Source: CAYFRC01 sp050946115 (GTDB taxonomy: Bacteria; Bacillota; Clostridia; Christensenellales; Aristaeellaceae). Taken from it: a stretch of 64,000 nt of DNA. Shown one piece after another: positions 16,307 through 25,237 of the stretch; the first letter of the stretch is position 1; every line of letters begins with the position of its first letter. The stretch covers positions 1 through 64,000 of the forward strand of contig JBMNUF010000010.1 of the NCBI GenBank assembly GCA_050946115.1, read 5' to 3'. Both the position numbers and the translations under genes were made by a program. The notes beneath the pieces are model-generated. The model was not told where the DNA came from. It was given only the letters and a program-made list of their open reading frames with translations, and did no database searches.

Positions 16307-16879
16307 ATGCGCGAAATTGCGACGGAGAGACTCCTTTTGCGAAGGGCATATCCGGCGGATTGCGAGGCGATGTTTCCGATGTATTCGGACGCGGACGCCC
16401 TGCGCTTTGTTCCGATTCTCCCCGCGAACAATATAGACGATATGAAAAAAATCTACCGCGAACTGTGGGAGGCATCCCTTTCGTGGGAGAATGCCTGCAG
16501 GTATCTCATCTGCCTTAGAGATACGGGGGAGATTGCAGGCTATATCCACATAAGCCCCGGGGACGCGCACGACTTCGGTTACGGGCTCCGCCGCGCCTTT
16601 TGGGGTAAGGGGATCGCGACGGAGGCGGCGAGAGCCGTTTTGGATGTTGCGAAGGAGATGGGGCTGCCCTTTGTCACCGCGACGCACGACAGGGAAAACC
16701 CGAAGAGCGGCGCCGTCATGCGCAGAATCGGCATGACCTACCGCTATTCCTACCCGGAACAGTGGATGCCGAAGAATCAGGCGGCGATATTTCGCATGTA
16801 CCAAATGGGCTTTACGACCGACGAAACCTATCGCGGATACCAAATGCTGCGCCCGGGTTGGTTCGTAGAGGAGGAATAG
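16307..16879 (+). CDS. GNAT N-acetyltransferase, RimJ/RimL-like
   Basis: 190-aa acetyl-CoA-dependent acetyltransferase. The start REIATERLLLRRAYPADCEAM is the typical RimJ/RimL beginning. The acetyl-CoA loop is seen as YGLRRAFWGKGIATEAARA. Later ENPKSGAVMRRIGM contains the Asn-x-x-Ser/Ala pattern of the family. Acceptor unknown. ATG 16307 is chosen for its GGGAGGGG site 8 bases upstream. First of three acetyltransferase genes, with 2 bases to the next. Confidence 0.88.
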   Translation: MREIATERLLLRRAYPADCEAMFPMYSDADALRFVPILPANNIDDMKKIYRELWEASLSWENACRYLICLRDTGEIAGYIHISPGDAHDFGYGLRRAFWGKGIATEAARAVLDVAKEMGLPFVTATHDRENPKSGAVMRRIGMTYRYSYPEQWMPKNQAAIFRMYQMGFTTDETYRGYQMLRPGWFVEEE

Positions 16880-16881
16880 CG

Positions 16882-17433
16882 ATGTATGTGGAAGAGAAAC
16901 GCTTTTTCCTGAAGGACGGAAGGGAAGCGGTGCTGCGCAGTCCGCGCGAAGAAGATGCGGAGGGCATGCTCGAATGCCTCGTTGCCACTGCGGGCGAGAC
17001 GGATTTTCTCATACGCGATCCCGAGGAATGCGCGAAGTACACAGTGGAGTTCGAGCGAAAGTTTCTCAAAGACATGGCGGAAAACGAGAACATCGCGATG
17101 CTCGTGTGCCTCGTGGAAGGGCGCATCGCGGGATACTGCAAAATTCAGTTCCACACTGCTATCAAGACGCAGCACAGGGCAACCATTGGCATTGCGCTCA
17201 TGAAGGAATATTGGAACCTGGGCATCGGCACGCGCCTTTTTGAAGAGATGCTTTCCATCACAAAAAAGCGGGAGCACCTTTTGCAACTGGAGCTTCAATT
17301 CACGGAGGGCAATGACAGGGGGCGGCATCTGTACGAGAAAATGGGCTTTCGCATCGCGGGAGTGCATCCGGACGCCCTCCGCCTGAAGGACGGAACGCTC
17401 AAAAACGAATACCTCATGATTCGTGAGCTTTGA
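16882..17433 (+). CDS. GNAT N-acetyltransferase (tandem copy A)
   Basis: 183-aa acetyltransferase. The acetyl-CoA pyrophosphate loop appears as EYWNLGIGTRLFEEML. Near the C-terminus GNDRGRHLYEKMGFRIAGVHP is the conserved Asn...Tyr-x-x-x-Gly-Phe element. It differs from the next gene (17533) at about 23 of 183 positions by eye. Both share the same upstream TAGAGGAGGAATAGCG before ATG. Substrate unknown; Lys/Glu changes near residues 85-107 and 127-136 could alter acceptor choice. Confidence 0.88.
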   Translation: MYVEEKRFFLKDGREAVLRSPREEDAEGMLECLVATAGETDFLIRDPEECAKYTVEFERKFLKDMAENENIAMLVCLVEGRIAGYCKIQFHTAIKTQHRATIGIALMKEYWNLGIGTRLFEEMLSITKKREHLLQLELQFTEGNDRGRHLYEKMGFRIAGVHPDALRLKDGTLKNEYLMIREL

Positions 17434-17532
17434 CAATGCGCATATCGCGTGTACCGGATCGGTTTTGCGAACGGCGAAACCTGTAGCGGATGCCGTTTGC
17501 AGTTTCTTTATATTTATAGAGGAGGAATAGCG

Positions 17533-18084
17533 ATGTTTGTGGAAGAGAAACGGTTTTTTCTGAAGGACGGAAGGGAAGCGGTGCTGCGCAGTCCGCGCGA
17601 AGAAGACGCGGAGGGCATGATAGAATACCTCGTTGCCTCCGCGGGCGAGACGGATTTCATCATGCGCTATCCCGAGGAATGCGCGAAGTACACAGTGGAG
17701 TTCGAGCGGAAGTTTCTCAAGGACATGGCGGAAAACGAGAACATCGCGATGCTCGTGTGCCTCGTGGAGGGGCGCATCGCGGGGAACTGCGAAATTCAGT
17801 TCCACACCGCCATCAAAACGCGCCACAGGGCAACCATCGCCATCGCACTCAGGAAGGAATATTGGAACTTAGGCATCGGCACGCGCCTTTTCGAGGAGAT
17901 GCTTTCCATCGCGAGTACGCGGGAGCACCTTTTACAGGCAGAGCTTCAGTTCATGGAGGGCAATGACAGGGGGCGGCATCTGTACGAGAAAATGGGCTTT
18001 CGCATCGTCGGCGTGCATCCGAACGCCTTCCGCCTGAAGGACGGAACGCTCAAAAACGAATACCATATGGTTCGCAAGCTTTGA
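17533..18084 (+). CDS. GNAT N-acetyltransferase (tandem copy B)
   Basis: 183-aa paralogue of the preceding gene, about 87 percent identical by eye. It has the same EYWNLGIGTRLFEEML loop and C-terminal GNDRGRHLYEKMGF block. The duplicated unit includes the ribosome binding site. The 99 bases between the copies carry no terminator. The identity of core motifs in both copies suggests both are active rather than one decaying. Substrate unknown. Confidence 0.88.
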   Translation: MFVEEKRFFLKDGREAVLRSPREEDAEGMIEYLVASAGETDFIMRYPEECAKYTVEFERKFLKDMAENENIAMLVCLVEGRIAGNCEIQFHTAIKTRHRATIAIALRKEYWNLGIGTRLFEEMLSIASTREHLLQAELQFMEGNDRGRHLYEKMGFRIVGVHPNAFRLKDGTLKNEYHMVRKL

Positions 18085-18103
18085 CAATTCACACAACCTG
18101 CGA

Positions 18104-18132
18104 TTGAAACGCACATCGGAACGTGGTATACT
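18104..18132 (+). promoter_or_regulatory. promoter for the isomerase/PHP/G3PDH-like operon
   Basis: TTGAAA (18104-18109), 17-base spacer, TATACT (18127-18132) with an extended TGG before it, 37 bases before the ATG at 18169. Confidence 0.82.
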
Positions 18133-18168
18133 ATAATGGCATAAAAAGAATCGAAGGGGGATTTTCTC

Positions 18169-19029
18169 ATGAAACTTGCAGTCAGCTCCTACAGCTTTTC
18201 CGGTGCCCTGCGCGACGGGCGCATGACGCTTATGGATGTCATCCCGAAGGCCAAGGAATTTGGCTTCGAAGGCGTGGAAATCACCGAACAGCAGCTCTCC
18301 ATAGAGGAAATGCGCGCCATGGCGCAAAAGCTGCGCGAACAGTCCAAGGAATACGGCATTCCGATCGTTTCGTATCTCGTGGGCGCGGATTTCCTGCGCA
18401 ACGACGTGGACGAGGAAGTGAAGCGCCTGCATAAGCATGTGGAGATCGCGGCGCTGCTCGGCGCGCCGCTCATGCGGCACGATGCCGCGAGGGGCGTGGA
18501 CGCGGACGGAAAGCCCGTCGATTTTTGGTATGCGCTGCCCCGCATCGCGGAGGGCTACCGCAAGGTGACGGAGTTCGCCGCAGGGCTCGGCATACACACC
18601 ATGATCGAAAACCACGGCTATTACGCGCAGGATTCCGATCGCGTGAAGGCGATCGTCGATACGGTAAAGCATCCCAATTTCGGCTGGCTCGTGGACATCG
18701 GCAATTTCCTCTGCGCGGACGAGGAACCCATGCACGCGGTTGCGGTCGGCGCGCCGTACGCGGTGCACGCCCATGTGAAGGATTTCCACGTGCGCACGAA
18801 GGCACAGGGCAAGCCCAACGCGGGCTGGTTCGATACCCGCGGCGGCAATTTCTTGCGCGGCGCGGTCGCGGGTCATGGGCAGGTGGACATCAAGGGCTGC
18901 CTGCAGCTTCTCAAAAACGCGGGCTACGACAAGTGGCTCTCGCTCGAATTCGAGGGCGTTGAGGACTGCCTGATGGCGATCCCCGAGGGGCGCGCCAACA
19001 TCCTGACGGCTCTCGGAGGGCTTGAATAA
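18169..19029 (+). CDS. sugar phosphate isomerase/epimerase (AP endonuclease 2-like TIM barrel)
   Basis: 286-aa xylose isomerase-like TIM barrel. Metal-binding and catalytic segments appear as FGFEGVEITE, GIHTMIENHGYY (Glu), FGWLVDIGNFLCADE, HAHVKDFHVR and KWLSLEFEGVED (Glu). Members isomerise or epimerise ketoses, inososes or hydroxypyruvate; the exact substrate is not readable. The ATG follows GAAGGGGG. The stop TAA shares its last base with the ATG of the PHP gene, so the three-gene operon is tightly coupled. Confidence 0.88.
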   Translation: MKLAVSSYSFSGALRDGRMTLMDVIPKAKEFGFEGVEITEQQLSIEEMRAMAQKLREQSKEYGIPIVSYLVGADFLRNDVDEEVKRLHKHVEIAALLGAPLMRHDAARGVDADGKPVDFWYALPRIAEGYRKVTEFAAGLGIHTMIENHGYYAQDSDRVKAIVDTVKHPNFGWLVDIGNFLCADEEPMHAVAVGAPYAVHAHVKDFHVRTKAQGKPNAGWFDTRGGNFLRGAVAGHGQVDIKGCLQLLKNAGYDKWLSLEFEGVEDCLMAIPEGRANILTALGGLE

Positions 19030-20303
19030 TGTCCGCTGCGATTTCGCGCGAGGAGGCGCTGCGCCTTCTGAACGCGGAAGACGGGCTGCAGAACCTCAAA
19101 AAGCTCGTCGCCGATACGCCGCGCGGCACCGTGGGGCGCGACGTGAACAACCACATCCATACGACGTATTCCTTTTCGCCCTATTCGCCTGCGGCGGCGG
19201 TATGGTTCGCGCGGCAGGCGGGGCTTTGCACCTGCGGCCTCATGGACCACGATTCCATCGCGGGTGCCGAGGAGTTCCTGGAGGCCTGCAACATCGCGGG
19301 CATGGCGGGCACCATCGGGCTGGAATGCCGCGTGAGCATGAAAAACACGCCCTTTGGCGACCGCCGCATCAACAACCCCGACCAGTCCGGCGTCGCCTAC
19401 ATGGCGCTGCACGGCGTACCGCACGACAAGGCGCGCGAGCTGAACGATTTCTTTGCCCCCTACAGGGCTTTCCGCAACGAGCGCAATAAAAAGATGATTT
19501 CGTCCGTCAACGGCCTGCTCGGGAAATACGGCATTGCGCTCGATTTCGAGCGCGACGTGCTGCCGCTTTCCAATTACGCCTTGGGCGGTTCCGTGACGGA
19601 GCGGCACATCTCCCGCGCGCTCGCGGAGGCGCTCTTGCGCGCGACCGGCGGCGGGGAAAAGCTGATTTCCTTCATCAAGGAGGAGCTGCGGCTTCCGATC
19701 TCCGCAAAGATCGAAAACTACCTCCTGGACGAATCGAATCCCCACGCGATGTACGACCTTTTGGGCTGGATCAAGTCCGAACTCATCGCGAAATTCTACA
19801 TCGACGCAACGGACGAATGCCCCGACGTAAAGGAAGTGCTCGCGCTTTCCGAAAAAATCGGTGCGATCTCGGCATATGCGTATTTGGGGGATGTGGGCGA
19901 TTCCGTAACGGGCGATAAGCGCGCGCAGAAATTCGAGGATGACTATCTGGACGAATTGACGGATTGCCTGAAGGAACTGGGCTTCCGCGCAATCACCTAC
20001 ATGCCCTCGCGCAACACGCGGCAGCAGCTCGACAGGCTCCGCGCGATCTGCGAGACAAAAAGCTTTTTCCAGATCAGCGGCGAGGACATCAACTCCCCGC
20101 GCCAGTCCTTTGTGTGCATGGCGCAGCGCGACCCCGCCTTCGCGAACCTGTACGATGCGATGTGGGCGCTTATCGCGCACGAGTGGCGCAGCACGGGGCA
20201 TCCCGGAAACGGGCTGTTTTCAAAAGAAACGGCGGAAAAATACCCCTGCCTCAAGGAGCGCGTAGAGGCGTTCTCGATCTTAGGGCAGAATTTGGAGGTA
20301 TAA
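19029..20303 (+). CDS. PHP-domain protein, large (phosphoesterase-like)
   Basis: 424-aa protein with an N-terminal PHP motif NNHIHTTYSFSPYSP (about 41-55) and LMDHDSIAGAEEF. Later YMPSRNTRQQLDRL and FFQISGEDINSPRQSF contribute to the metal site. A roughly 150-residue insert separates the early and late motifs. PHP enzymes hydrolyse phosphate esters, for example histidinol phosphate, but this longer form is not one I can assign. Encoded between a sugar isomerase and a glycerol-3-phosphate dehydrogenase-like gene, so a sugar phosphate substrate is likely. Confidence 0.75.
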   Translation: MSAAISREEALRLLNAEDGLQNLKKLVADTPRGTVGRDVNNHIHTTYSFSPYSPAAAVWFARQAGLCTCGLMDHDSIAGAEEFLEACNIAGMAGTIGLECRVSMKNTPFGDRRINNPDQSGVAYMALHGVPHDKARELNDFFAPYRAFRNERNKKMISSVNGLLGKYGIALDFERDVLPLSNYALGGSVTERHISRALAEALLRATGGGEKLISFIKEELRLPISAKIENYLLDESNPHAMYDLLGWIKSELIAKFYIDATDECPDVKEVLALSEKIGAISAYAYLGDVGDSVTGDKRAQKFEDDYLDELTDCLKELGFRAITYMPSRNTRQQLDRLRAICETKSFFQISGEDINSPRQSFVCMAQRDPAFANLYDAMWALIAHEWRSTGHPGNGLFSKETAEKYPCLKERVEAFSILGQNLEV

Positions 20304-20304
20304 C

Positions 20305-21342
20305 ATGGCTGTCATTACCATCGTCGGCGCGGGCATGATGGGCTCTGCCATGTCCGTTCCGGCAACCGACAACGGGCACGAGGTGCGCCTCGTGGGAACG
20401 CCCTTGGATGACGACATCATCCGCGCCATTAGGGCGACGGGCGAACACCCCAAGATGCACCGCAGGCTCCCCGAAAAAATCCGCTGCTACACGTTTGACG
20501 AGGTCGATCGCGCAATGGACGGCATGGACCTGTACATCAACGGCGTATCGAGCTTCGGCGTGGACTGGTTCGCGCAGGAGATGCTTCCGCGCATCCCCGA
20601 AAGCGTCCCCGTCATCAGCGTCACAAAGGGCATGGAGGTCATGGAGAACGGGCGGCTCGTGCCGTTTCCCGTACTCCTCAAGGACAGGCTGCCCGAGGGC
20701 AAGCGCCTTTCCCTCAACGCGATCGGCGGCCCCTGCACGAGCTATGAGCTCGCCGACAGACACCAGACGACGGTTGCGTTTTGCGGAGATGACCTCGAAA
20801 CCTTAAAATACATCCGCAGCCTTTTGAAGACGGACTATTACCACATCCGCGTTTCGACGGACGTCGTGGGCGTGGAGTGCGCCGTGGCGATGAAAAACGC
20901 CTATGCGCTGGGCGTCTCGTTGGCGGTAGGCCTTGCGGAAAAGCAGTGCGGCATCGGCTGCACGGAGCATTACAACGCGCAGGCGGCGCTCTTCGGGCAG
21001 TCCGTGAAGGAAATGCGGCGCCTGCTCGCGCTTGTGGGCGGCGGGGACGAAAACATCGTCTTCGGCGCGGGTGACCTGTACGTCACCATCTTCGGCGGCA
21101 GGACGCGCAGGATCGGTACGCTGCTCGGGCGCGGGCTGAGCTTTGATGAGGCGATGAATGAACTTTCGGGCGTCACGCTCGAATCGGTCGTCATCGCATC
21201 CAGAACCGCGAAATCCATCCGCATCCTTGCGGAAAGGGGCCTCGTGCGCACGGAGGACTATCCGCTGCTCATGCACGTGGACGACATTATTTCGCGCGGC
21301 GCGCCCGTGGACATCCCATGGGACGCATTCACAGAACAGTAA
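20305..21342 (+). CDS. glycerol-3-phosphate dehydrogenase-like NAD(P)-dependent oxidoreductase
   Basis: 345-aa protein of the GpsA superfamily. The Rossmann motif is ITIVGAGMMGSAMS (residues 4-17) in place of the GxGxWGTA form of true GpsA. ISVTKGMEV marks the NAD site, and VECAVAMKNAYALGVSLAVG contains the catalytic lysine. A late TLLGRGLSFDEAM matches the family. In the context of an isomerase and a PHP phosphatase, it may act on a carbohydrate-derived phosphate rather than in phospholipid synthesis. One base separates it from the PHP gene. Confidence 0.8.
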   Translation: MAVITIVGAGMMGSAMSVPATDNGHEVRLVGTPLDDDIIRAIRATGEHPKMHRRLPEKIRCYTFDEVDRAMDGMDLYINGVSSFGVDWFAQEMLPRIPESVPVISVTKGMEVMENGRLVPFPVLLKDRLPEGKRLSLNAIGGPCTSYELADRHQTTVAFCGDDLETLKYIRSLLKTDYYHIRVSTDVVGVECAVAMKNAYALGVSLAVGLAEKQCGIGCTEHYNAQAALFGQSVKEMRRLLALVGGGDENIVFGAGDLYVTIFGGRTRRIGTLLGRGLSFDEAMNELSGVTLESVVIASRTAKSIRILAERGLVRTEDYPLLMHVDDIISRGAPVDIPWDAFTEQ

Positions 21343-21360
21343 ATCGGGAGGCAAATGCCA

Positions 21361-22803
21361 ATGGTTCGCACGCGATTTGCGCCGAGTCCCACGGGCTATA
21401 TGCACGTGGGCAATCTCAGGACGGCGCTTTTCACCTATCTCATCGCCAAACACAGCGGCGGCACCTTTATTTTGCGCATCGAGGACACCGATCAGGAGCG
21501 CGAGGTGCCGGGCGCTATCGAGCTGATCTATTCCACCTTAAAGCAGGTTGGTCTCCATTATGACGAAGGCCCCGACAAGGGCGGCGATTTCGGCCCGTAC
21601 ATCCAGTCCGAGCGAAAGCCTTTGTACATGGAGTACGCCAAAAAGCTCATTGAGACGGGCGCGGCGTACTACTGCTTCTGCACGAAGGAGCGGCTCGACG
21701 AGGCGCGCGCGGATGCGGAAGCGCGGGGCGAGACCTTCAAATACGACAAACACTGCCTGCACCTTTCCAAAGAGGAAATCGCGCAGCGGATCGCATCGGG
21801 CGAATCGTATGTCATCCGCCAGAACATTCCTTTGGAGGGCGTCGCCGGCTTTGACGACATGCTGTACGGGCATATCGAAGTCGAATGCAAGACGCTCGAC
21901 GACAACGTGCTCATCAAGGCGGACGGGCTGCCGACATACAATTTCGCAAACGTCGTCGACGACCATTTGATGGGCATCACGCACGTCGTGCGCGGCACGG
22001 AATACCTTTCCTCCGCGCCGAAATACAACCTGCTGTATGAGGCCTTTGGCTGGACGCCGCCGCAGTACATCCACGTAACGCCCGTCATGCGCGACGCGCA
22101 GCGAAAACTCTCCAAGCGCCACGGCGACCCGACGTTTGAAGATTTGCGCAGCATGGGCTATCTGGACGAGGCGATCATGAACTATCTGGCACTGCTCGGG
22201 TGGAGTCCGTCCGACGACCGCGAGTTCTTCACGCTGGAGGAACTGACGGAGGCTTTTGACATCAAGGGGCTCTCCAAGTCGCCCTCCATCTTCGACATCA
22301 ACAAGCTCACATGGATGAACGGCGAGTATATGCGAAAGCTCGCGCCCGAAGTCTACTACGAAAAGGCGCTGCCGTGGTTCAAAAAAGCCATCGGCAGGGA
22401 CGATTTTGATTATAAGCGGCTCGCGGAGCTTTTGCAGTCCCGCACGGAGGTGCTCTCGCGGATTCCCGAGATGATCGATTTCTTTGTAGAAATGCCGGAA
22501 TTCGACAGCGCCCTGTACGCCCACAAAAAAATGAAGACCAATCCCGAGATCGCCAAAAAGGCGCTCGAAGTTGTAAAGCCAGTTTTGGAAAACATCACCG
22601 ACTGGACGGAGGATGCGCTGCGCGACGGCACCATGGCGTGCGTCGCTTCCTCGGGCATGAAGACGGGGCAGGTGCTTTGGCCGCTGCGCATCGCGATCAC
22701 CGGCAAAGAATCCACACCCGGTGGCGCGTTTGAAATGGCGTACCTGTTGGGCAAAGACGAGACGCTGCGCCGCCTTGCCGCCTCTTTGGAGAAGCTCACA
22801 TGA
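21361..22803 (+). CDS. gltX: glutamyl-tRNA synthetase
   Basis: 480-aa class I synthetase charging tRNA-Glu (and often tRNA-Gln in Firmicutes, then amidated by GatCAB). HIGH-type motif H15-VGN in FAPSPTGYMHVGNLRT and KMSKS-type KLSKRHG near residue 249. The helical anticodon domain ends at the expected length. I place the start at the second of two ATGs (21361): GGGAGG is only 3 bases from the first but 9 from the second. It overlaps the next gene by 4 bases. Confidence 0.95.
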   Translation: MVRTRFAPSPTGYMHVGNLRTALFTYLIAKHSGGTFILRIEDTDQEREVPGAIELIYSTLKQVGLHYDEGPDKGGDFGPYIQSERKPLYMEYAKKLIETGAAYYCFCTKERLDEARADAEARGETFKYDKHCLHLSKEEIAQRIASGESYVIRQNIPLEGVAGFDDMLYGHIEVECKTLDDNVLIKADGLPTYNFANVVDDHLMGITHVVRGTEYLSSAPKYNLLYEAFGWTPPQYIHVTPVMRDAQRKLSKRHGDPTFEDLRSMGYLDEAIMNYLALLGWSPSDDREFFTLEELTEAFDIKGLSKSPSIFDINKLTWMNGEYMRKLAPEVYYEKALPWFKKAIGRDDFDYKRLAELLQSRTEVLSRIPEMIDFFVEMPEFDSALYAHKKMKTNPEIAKKALEVVKPVLENITDWTEDALRDGTMACVASSGMKTGQVLWPLRIAITGKESTPGGAFEMAYLLGKDETLRRLAASLEKLT

Positions 22804-23702
22804 TGGAGCGCGCGAGATTGTATCTTTCGGACGTGTTCGACGCGCTCGCGCGGCGGGGGCTGTTGGCATGGCTTCCGGACGTACCGTTTTTGATGGTGCA
22901 GTATTTTCTGCACTTGGGGCGGCTGCTCAACCTGAAGCACCCGAGGCTGTACAACGAAAAACTGCAGTGGATCAAGCTCTACGACCGCAAACCGGAGTAT
23001 CCGCGCTATGTGGATAAGCTCGCCGTGCGAGACTATGTGAAGGAGAAGGTAGGGGAGAAGTACCTCATCCCCCTGCTTGCCACTGCGGAAAGCGCGGAGG
23101 ACATCGATTGGAATGCACTGCCCGAGCGGTTCGTCGTGAAATGCACGCACGGCTCCTCCTCCAACATCATCTGCCGCGACAAATCCGTGCTCGATACGTG
23201 CGAGGCGACGGAAAAGCTCCGCAACTGGATGAAGCGCTCCTGGTACCCCCTGAGCCGCGAGTGGCCCTATCTCGGCATCGCGCCACGCATCATCGTCGAG
23301 GAATTCCTGGGCGATGCGGAGGGCAAGGTGCCCTACGACTACAAGATTCTGTGCTTCGGGGGCGAACCGAAATACATCATCGTGGACGCGGAGCGCTATA
23401 CGGGGCACAGGCGCAACTTCTACGATACGCAATGGAACAGGCAGGACATGTTCAACCGCCACCCGCCCTATGAAGGCACCGTCGAAAAGCCCAAGTGCCT
23501 TTTAGAAATGCTGGATGTCGCGCGAAAGCTCTCCGAGGGCATTCCGCACATCCGCGTGGATCTGTACGTCGTGGACGACAGGGTCTATTTCGGGGAAATG
23601 ACGTTTTTTCACGGATTCGGCATGGAAGTCTTCCGCCCGCGCGCCTTTGAGGAGCATTTGGGCGATCTGATACGGCTTCCGGAAAGGACGGGCAGTATAT
23701 GA
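22800..23702 (+). CDS. TupA-like ATP-grasp protein
   Basis: 300-aa protein of the TupA-like ATPgrasp group, associated with teichuronopeptide, capsule or other surface polymer synthesis. Typical segments are HPRLYNEKLQWIKLYDR near the start, RFVVKCTHGSSSNIICRDK, RIIVEEFLGD and YDYKILCFGGEPKYI. VDLYVVDDRVYFGEMTFFHG holds the metal-binding acidic residues. The start overlaps gltX (ATGATG across its stop), and the 3' end overlaps the PHP gene by 4 bases. Linked to the polysaccharide genes at 26662-31019 only by proximity. Confidence 0.82.
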   Translation: MMERARLYLSDVFDALARRGLLAWLPDVPFLMVQYFLHLGRLLNLKHPRLYNEKLQWIKLYDRKPEYPRYVDKLAVRDYVKEKVGEKYLIPLLATAESAEDIDWNALPERFVVKCTHGSSSNIICRDKSVLDTCEATEKLRNWMKRSWYPLSREWPYLGIAPRIIVEEFLGDAEGKVPYDYKILCFGGEPKYIIVDAERYTGHRRNFYDTQWNRQDMFNRHPPYEGTVEKPKCLLEMLDVARKLSEGIPHIRVDLYVVDDRVYFGEMTFFHGFGMEVFRPRAFEEHLGDLIRLPERTGSI

Positions 23703-24385
23703 CGGGCGGAAAATTCACGGTGCAGCTGCACATGCACACCTCGGAGACCAGCGCTTGCGGCGTGGACGACGCCGTTTCGATGGTGCGCGCGTGCAAGGCT
23801 GCGGGCTACGACATGATCGCGATCACCGACCATTTCTTAAACGCCAACATCGGCTGCCCGCGCGACCTGCCCTATCGCGAGCGCGTGGAATATCTGTTTC
23901 GCGGCTACCGCGCGGCGAAGAAAGAGGGCGACAAGATCGGGCTCATCGTCCTCAAAGCGTGGGAAACCTTTACGGACGGCCCCGAATACCTGACATACGG
24001 GCTCGATGAAGAGTTCTTGCTTGCGCATCCCGATATTGATACCGCAGACAAGGATACGTACCTGTCCCTCGTCCGAAAGGCGGGCGGGTTCGTCATCCAT
24101 GCGCATCCGTTCCGCGAGGCGTACTACATCCCCAAATTCGATCCCGATCCCCATGCGGTGGAGGCGATCGAGGTGTTTAACGCAGAGCATATGGATCCGT
24201 CGTTCGACAAAAAGGCACTTGCGTTCGCAAAAAAACACCGATTGATCCAAACGGCGGGCGCCGATGCGCACAGGGCAGAAGAAGTGCGCAGCGGGGCGAT
24301 GCGGTTTTCCCATCCGCTGCGCGACACGCGCGATCTCGTCGAGGCGCTCCGCGCGGGCGACGGGGAGATCGTCAGGTCGCTGTAG
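23699..24385 (+). CDS. PHP-domain phosphoesterase, small
   Basis: 228-aa PHP protein, metal sites QLHMHTSETSACG (residues 9-21), IAITDHFLNAN, FVIHAHPFRE and QTAGADAHRAEEV. This is close to the minimal PHP fold of histidinol-phosphatase or RNase/AMP-like members. No second domain. Overlaps the TupA-like gene by ATGA and is followed by a strong terminator, so it is the last gene of the gltX operon. Substrate not assigned. Confidence 0.82.
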   Translation: MTGGKFTVQLHMHTSETSACGVDDAVSMVRACKAAGYDMIAITDHFLNANIGCPRDLPYRERVEYLFRGYRAAKKEGDKIGLIVLKAWETFTDGPEYLTYGLDEEFLLAHPDIDTADKDTYLSLVRKAGGFVIHAHPFREAYYIPKFDPDPHAVEAIEVFNAEHMDPSFDKKALAFAKKHRLIQTAGADAHRAEEVRSGAMRFSHPLRDTRDLVEALRAGDGEIVRSL

Positions 24386-24393
24386 CGCGATGC

Positions 24394-24443
24394 AAAAAGA
24401 CGGCGCTTCCGTGAATGGAATCGGAAGCGCCGCAGCCGTTTTT
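24394..24443. terminator. bidirectional terminator
   Basis: Perfect 11-bp stem CGGCGCTTCCG / CGGAAGCGCCG (24401-24411, 24422-24432) with a 10-base loop. It is flanked by five A on the left and five T on the right, serving the convergent gene ends at 24385 (plus) and 24449 (minus). Confidence 0.9.
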
Positions 24444-24448
24444 GGGCC

Positions 24449-25174
24449 TTACTTTTCAAGCGAGAAGAGATAGTCGATGCAGATTTTGGCTTCCGTCGCG
24501 CCGTCGGGCGTGAGCGTCTCGGACTCGACCACCATCGGGATGCCCATCTCGACGGCCTTTTTGTACACGTCCGCGACGGGGGCGGTGCCCATGCCCAGCG
24601 GCTTGCCTTTTCCGGCTTCGTCGCCGTCCTTGATGTGGATCACGCGGATGCGATCCTTCAGGCGCTCCATCAGTTCCACGGGATGCTTCATGCCGACATA
24701 CGCCCAGTAGGTATCGATTTGCAATTCGAGCGAGGTGCGGTATACCAACTGGTCGTGGATCATGGAGCCGTCCGTATTCGGGATGAACTCGTGCGCATGG
24801 TTGTGATAGCCGAGGCGGATGCCGTCCCTTGCGAGGCGCAGCTGCAGGTAATTCGCCTTGGCGATGAATTCGTCGATCTTCGCCTGGTCGCGCAGGTCGT
24901 GCCCGGGGATGATGATGTTCGGGTTGCCGATCGCCTTATGATAGGCGACGACCGCGTCGTAATTGTCCCAAACTTCGTTGAGCCCCGTGTGCGTGCCCGA
25001 TATGGTTAGGCCGTATTTTTCGAGCATGGAGACGATTTTCTCTGCCGGATAGTCGAAGAAACCCGCGAACTCCACGCACTTGTAGCCCATTTCGGAGACC
25101 TTCCTGAGCGCGCCCTCCATGTCCTTTGGCGTGATGTCGCGCAGGGAATACATCTGAATACCGTAGTACTTCAT
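24449..25174 (-). CDS. sugar phosphate isomerase/epimerase
   Basis: 241-aa xylose isomerase-like TIM barrel. Active-site marks: MGYKCVEFAGFF, RLGYHNHAHEF, QIDTYWAY, RIRVIHIKDGDE and MVVESETLT (Glu). It lies 63 bases after a Gfo/Idh/MocA oxidoreductase gene; such pairs usually handle inositol or 3-keto-sugar metabolism. ATG 25174 is chosen because AAGGAG lies 8 bases upstream, while a GTG three codons earlier overlaps that site. A hairpin between the two genes may dampen its expression. Confidence 0.88.
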   Translation of the reverse strand: MKYYGIQMYSLRDITPKDMEGALRKVSEMGYKCVEFAGFFDYPAEKIVSMLEKYGLTISGTHTGLNEVWDNYDAVVAYHKAIGNPNIIIPGHDLRDQAKIDEFIAKANYLQLRLARDGIRLGYHNHAHEFIPNTDGSMIHDQLVYRTSLELQIDTYWAYVGMKHPVELMERLKDRIRVIHIKDGDEAGKGKPLGMGTAPVADVYKKAVEMGIPMVVESETLTPDGATEAKICIDYLFSLEK

Positions 25175-25186
25175 CCTGTACACTCC

Positions 25187-25219
25187 TTAAAACCGCGGAC
25201 GCCCACAAAGGACGTCCGC
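25187..25219 (-). terminator. intercistronic hairpin/attenuator
   Basis: GCGGACG (25195-25201) pairs with CGTCCGC (25213-25219). On the minus strand GGTTTTAA follows. It lies between the oxidoreductase stop and the isomerase ribosome binding site, so partial termination is likely. Confidence 0.5.
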
Positions 25220-25237
25220 AGCGAATTTCTTATGAGA

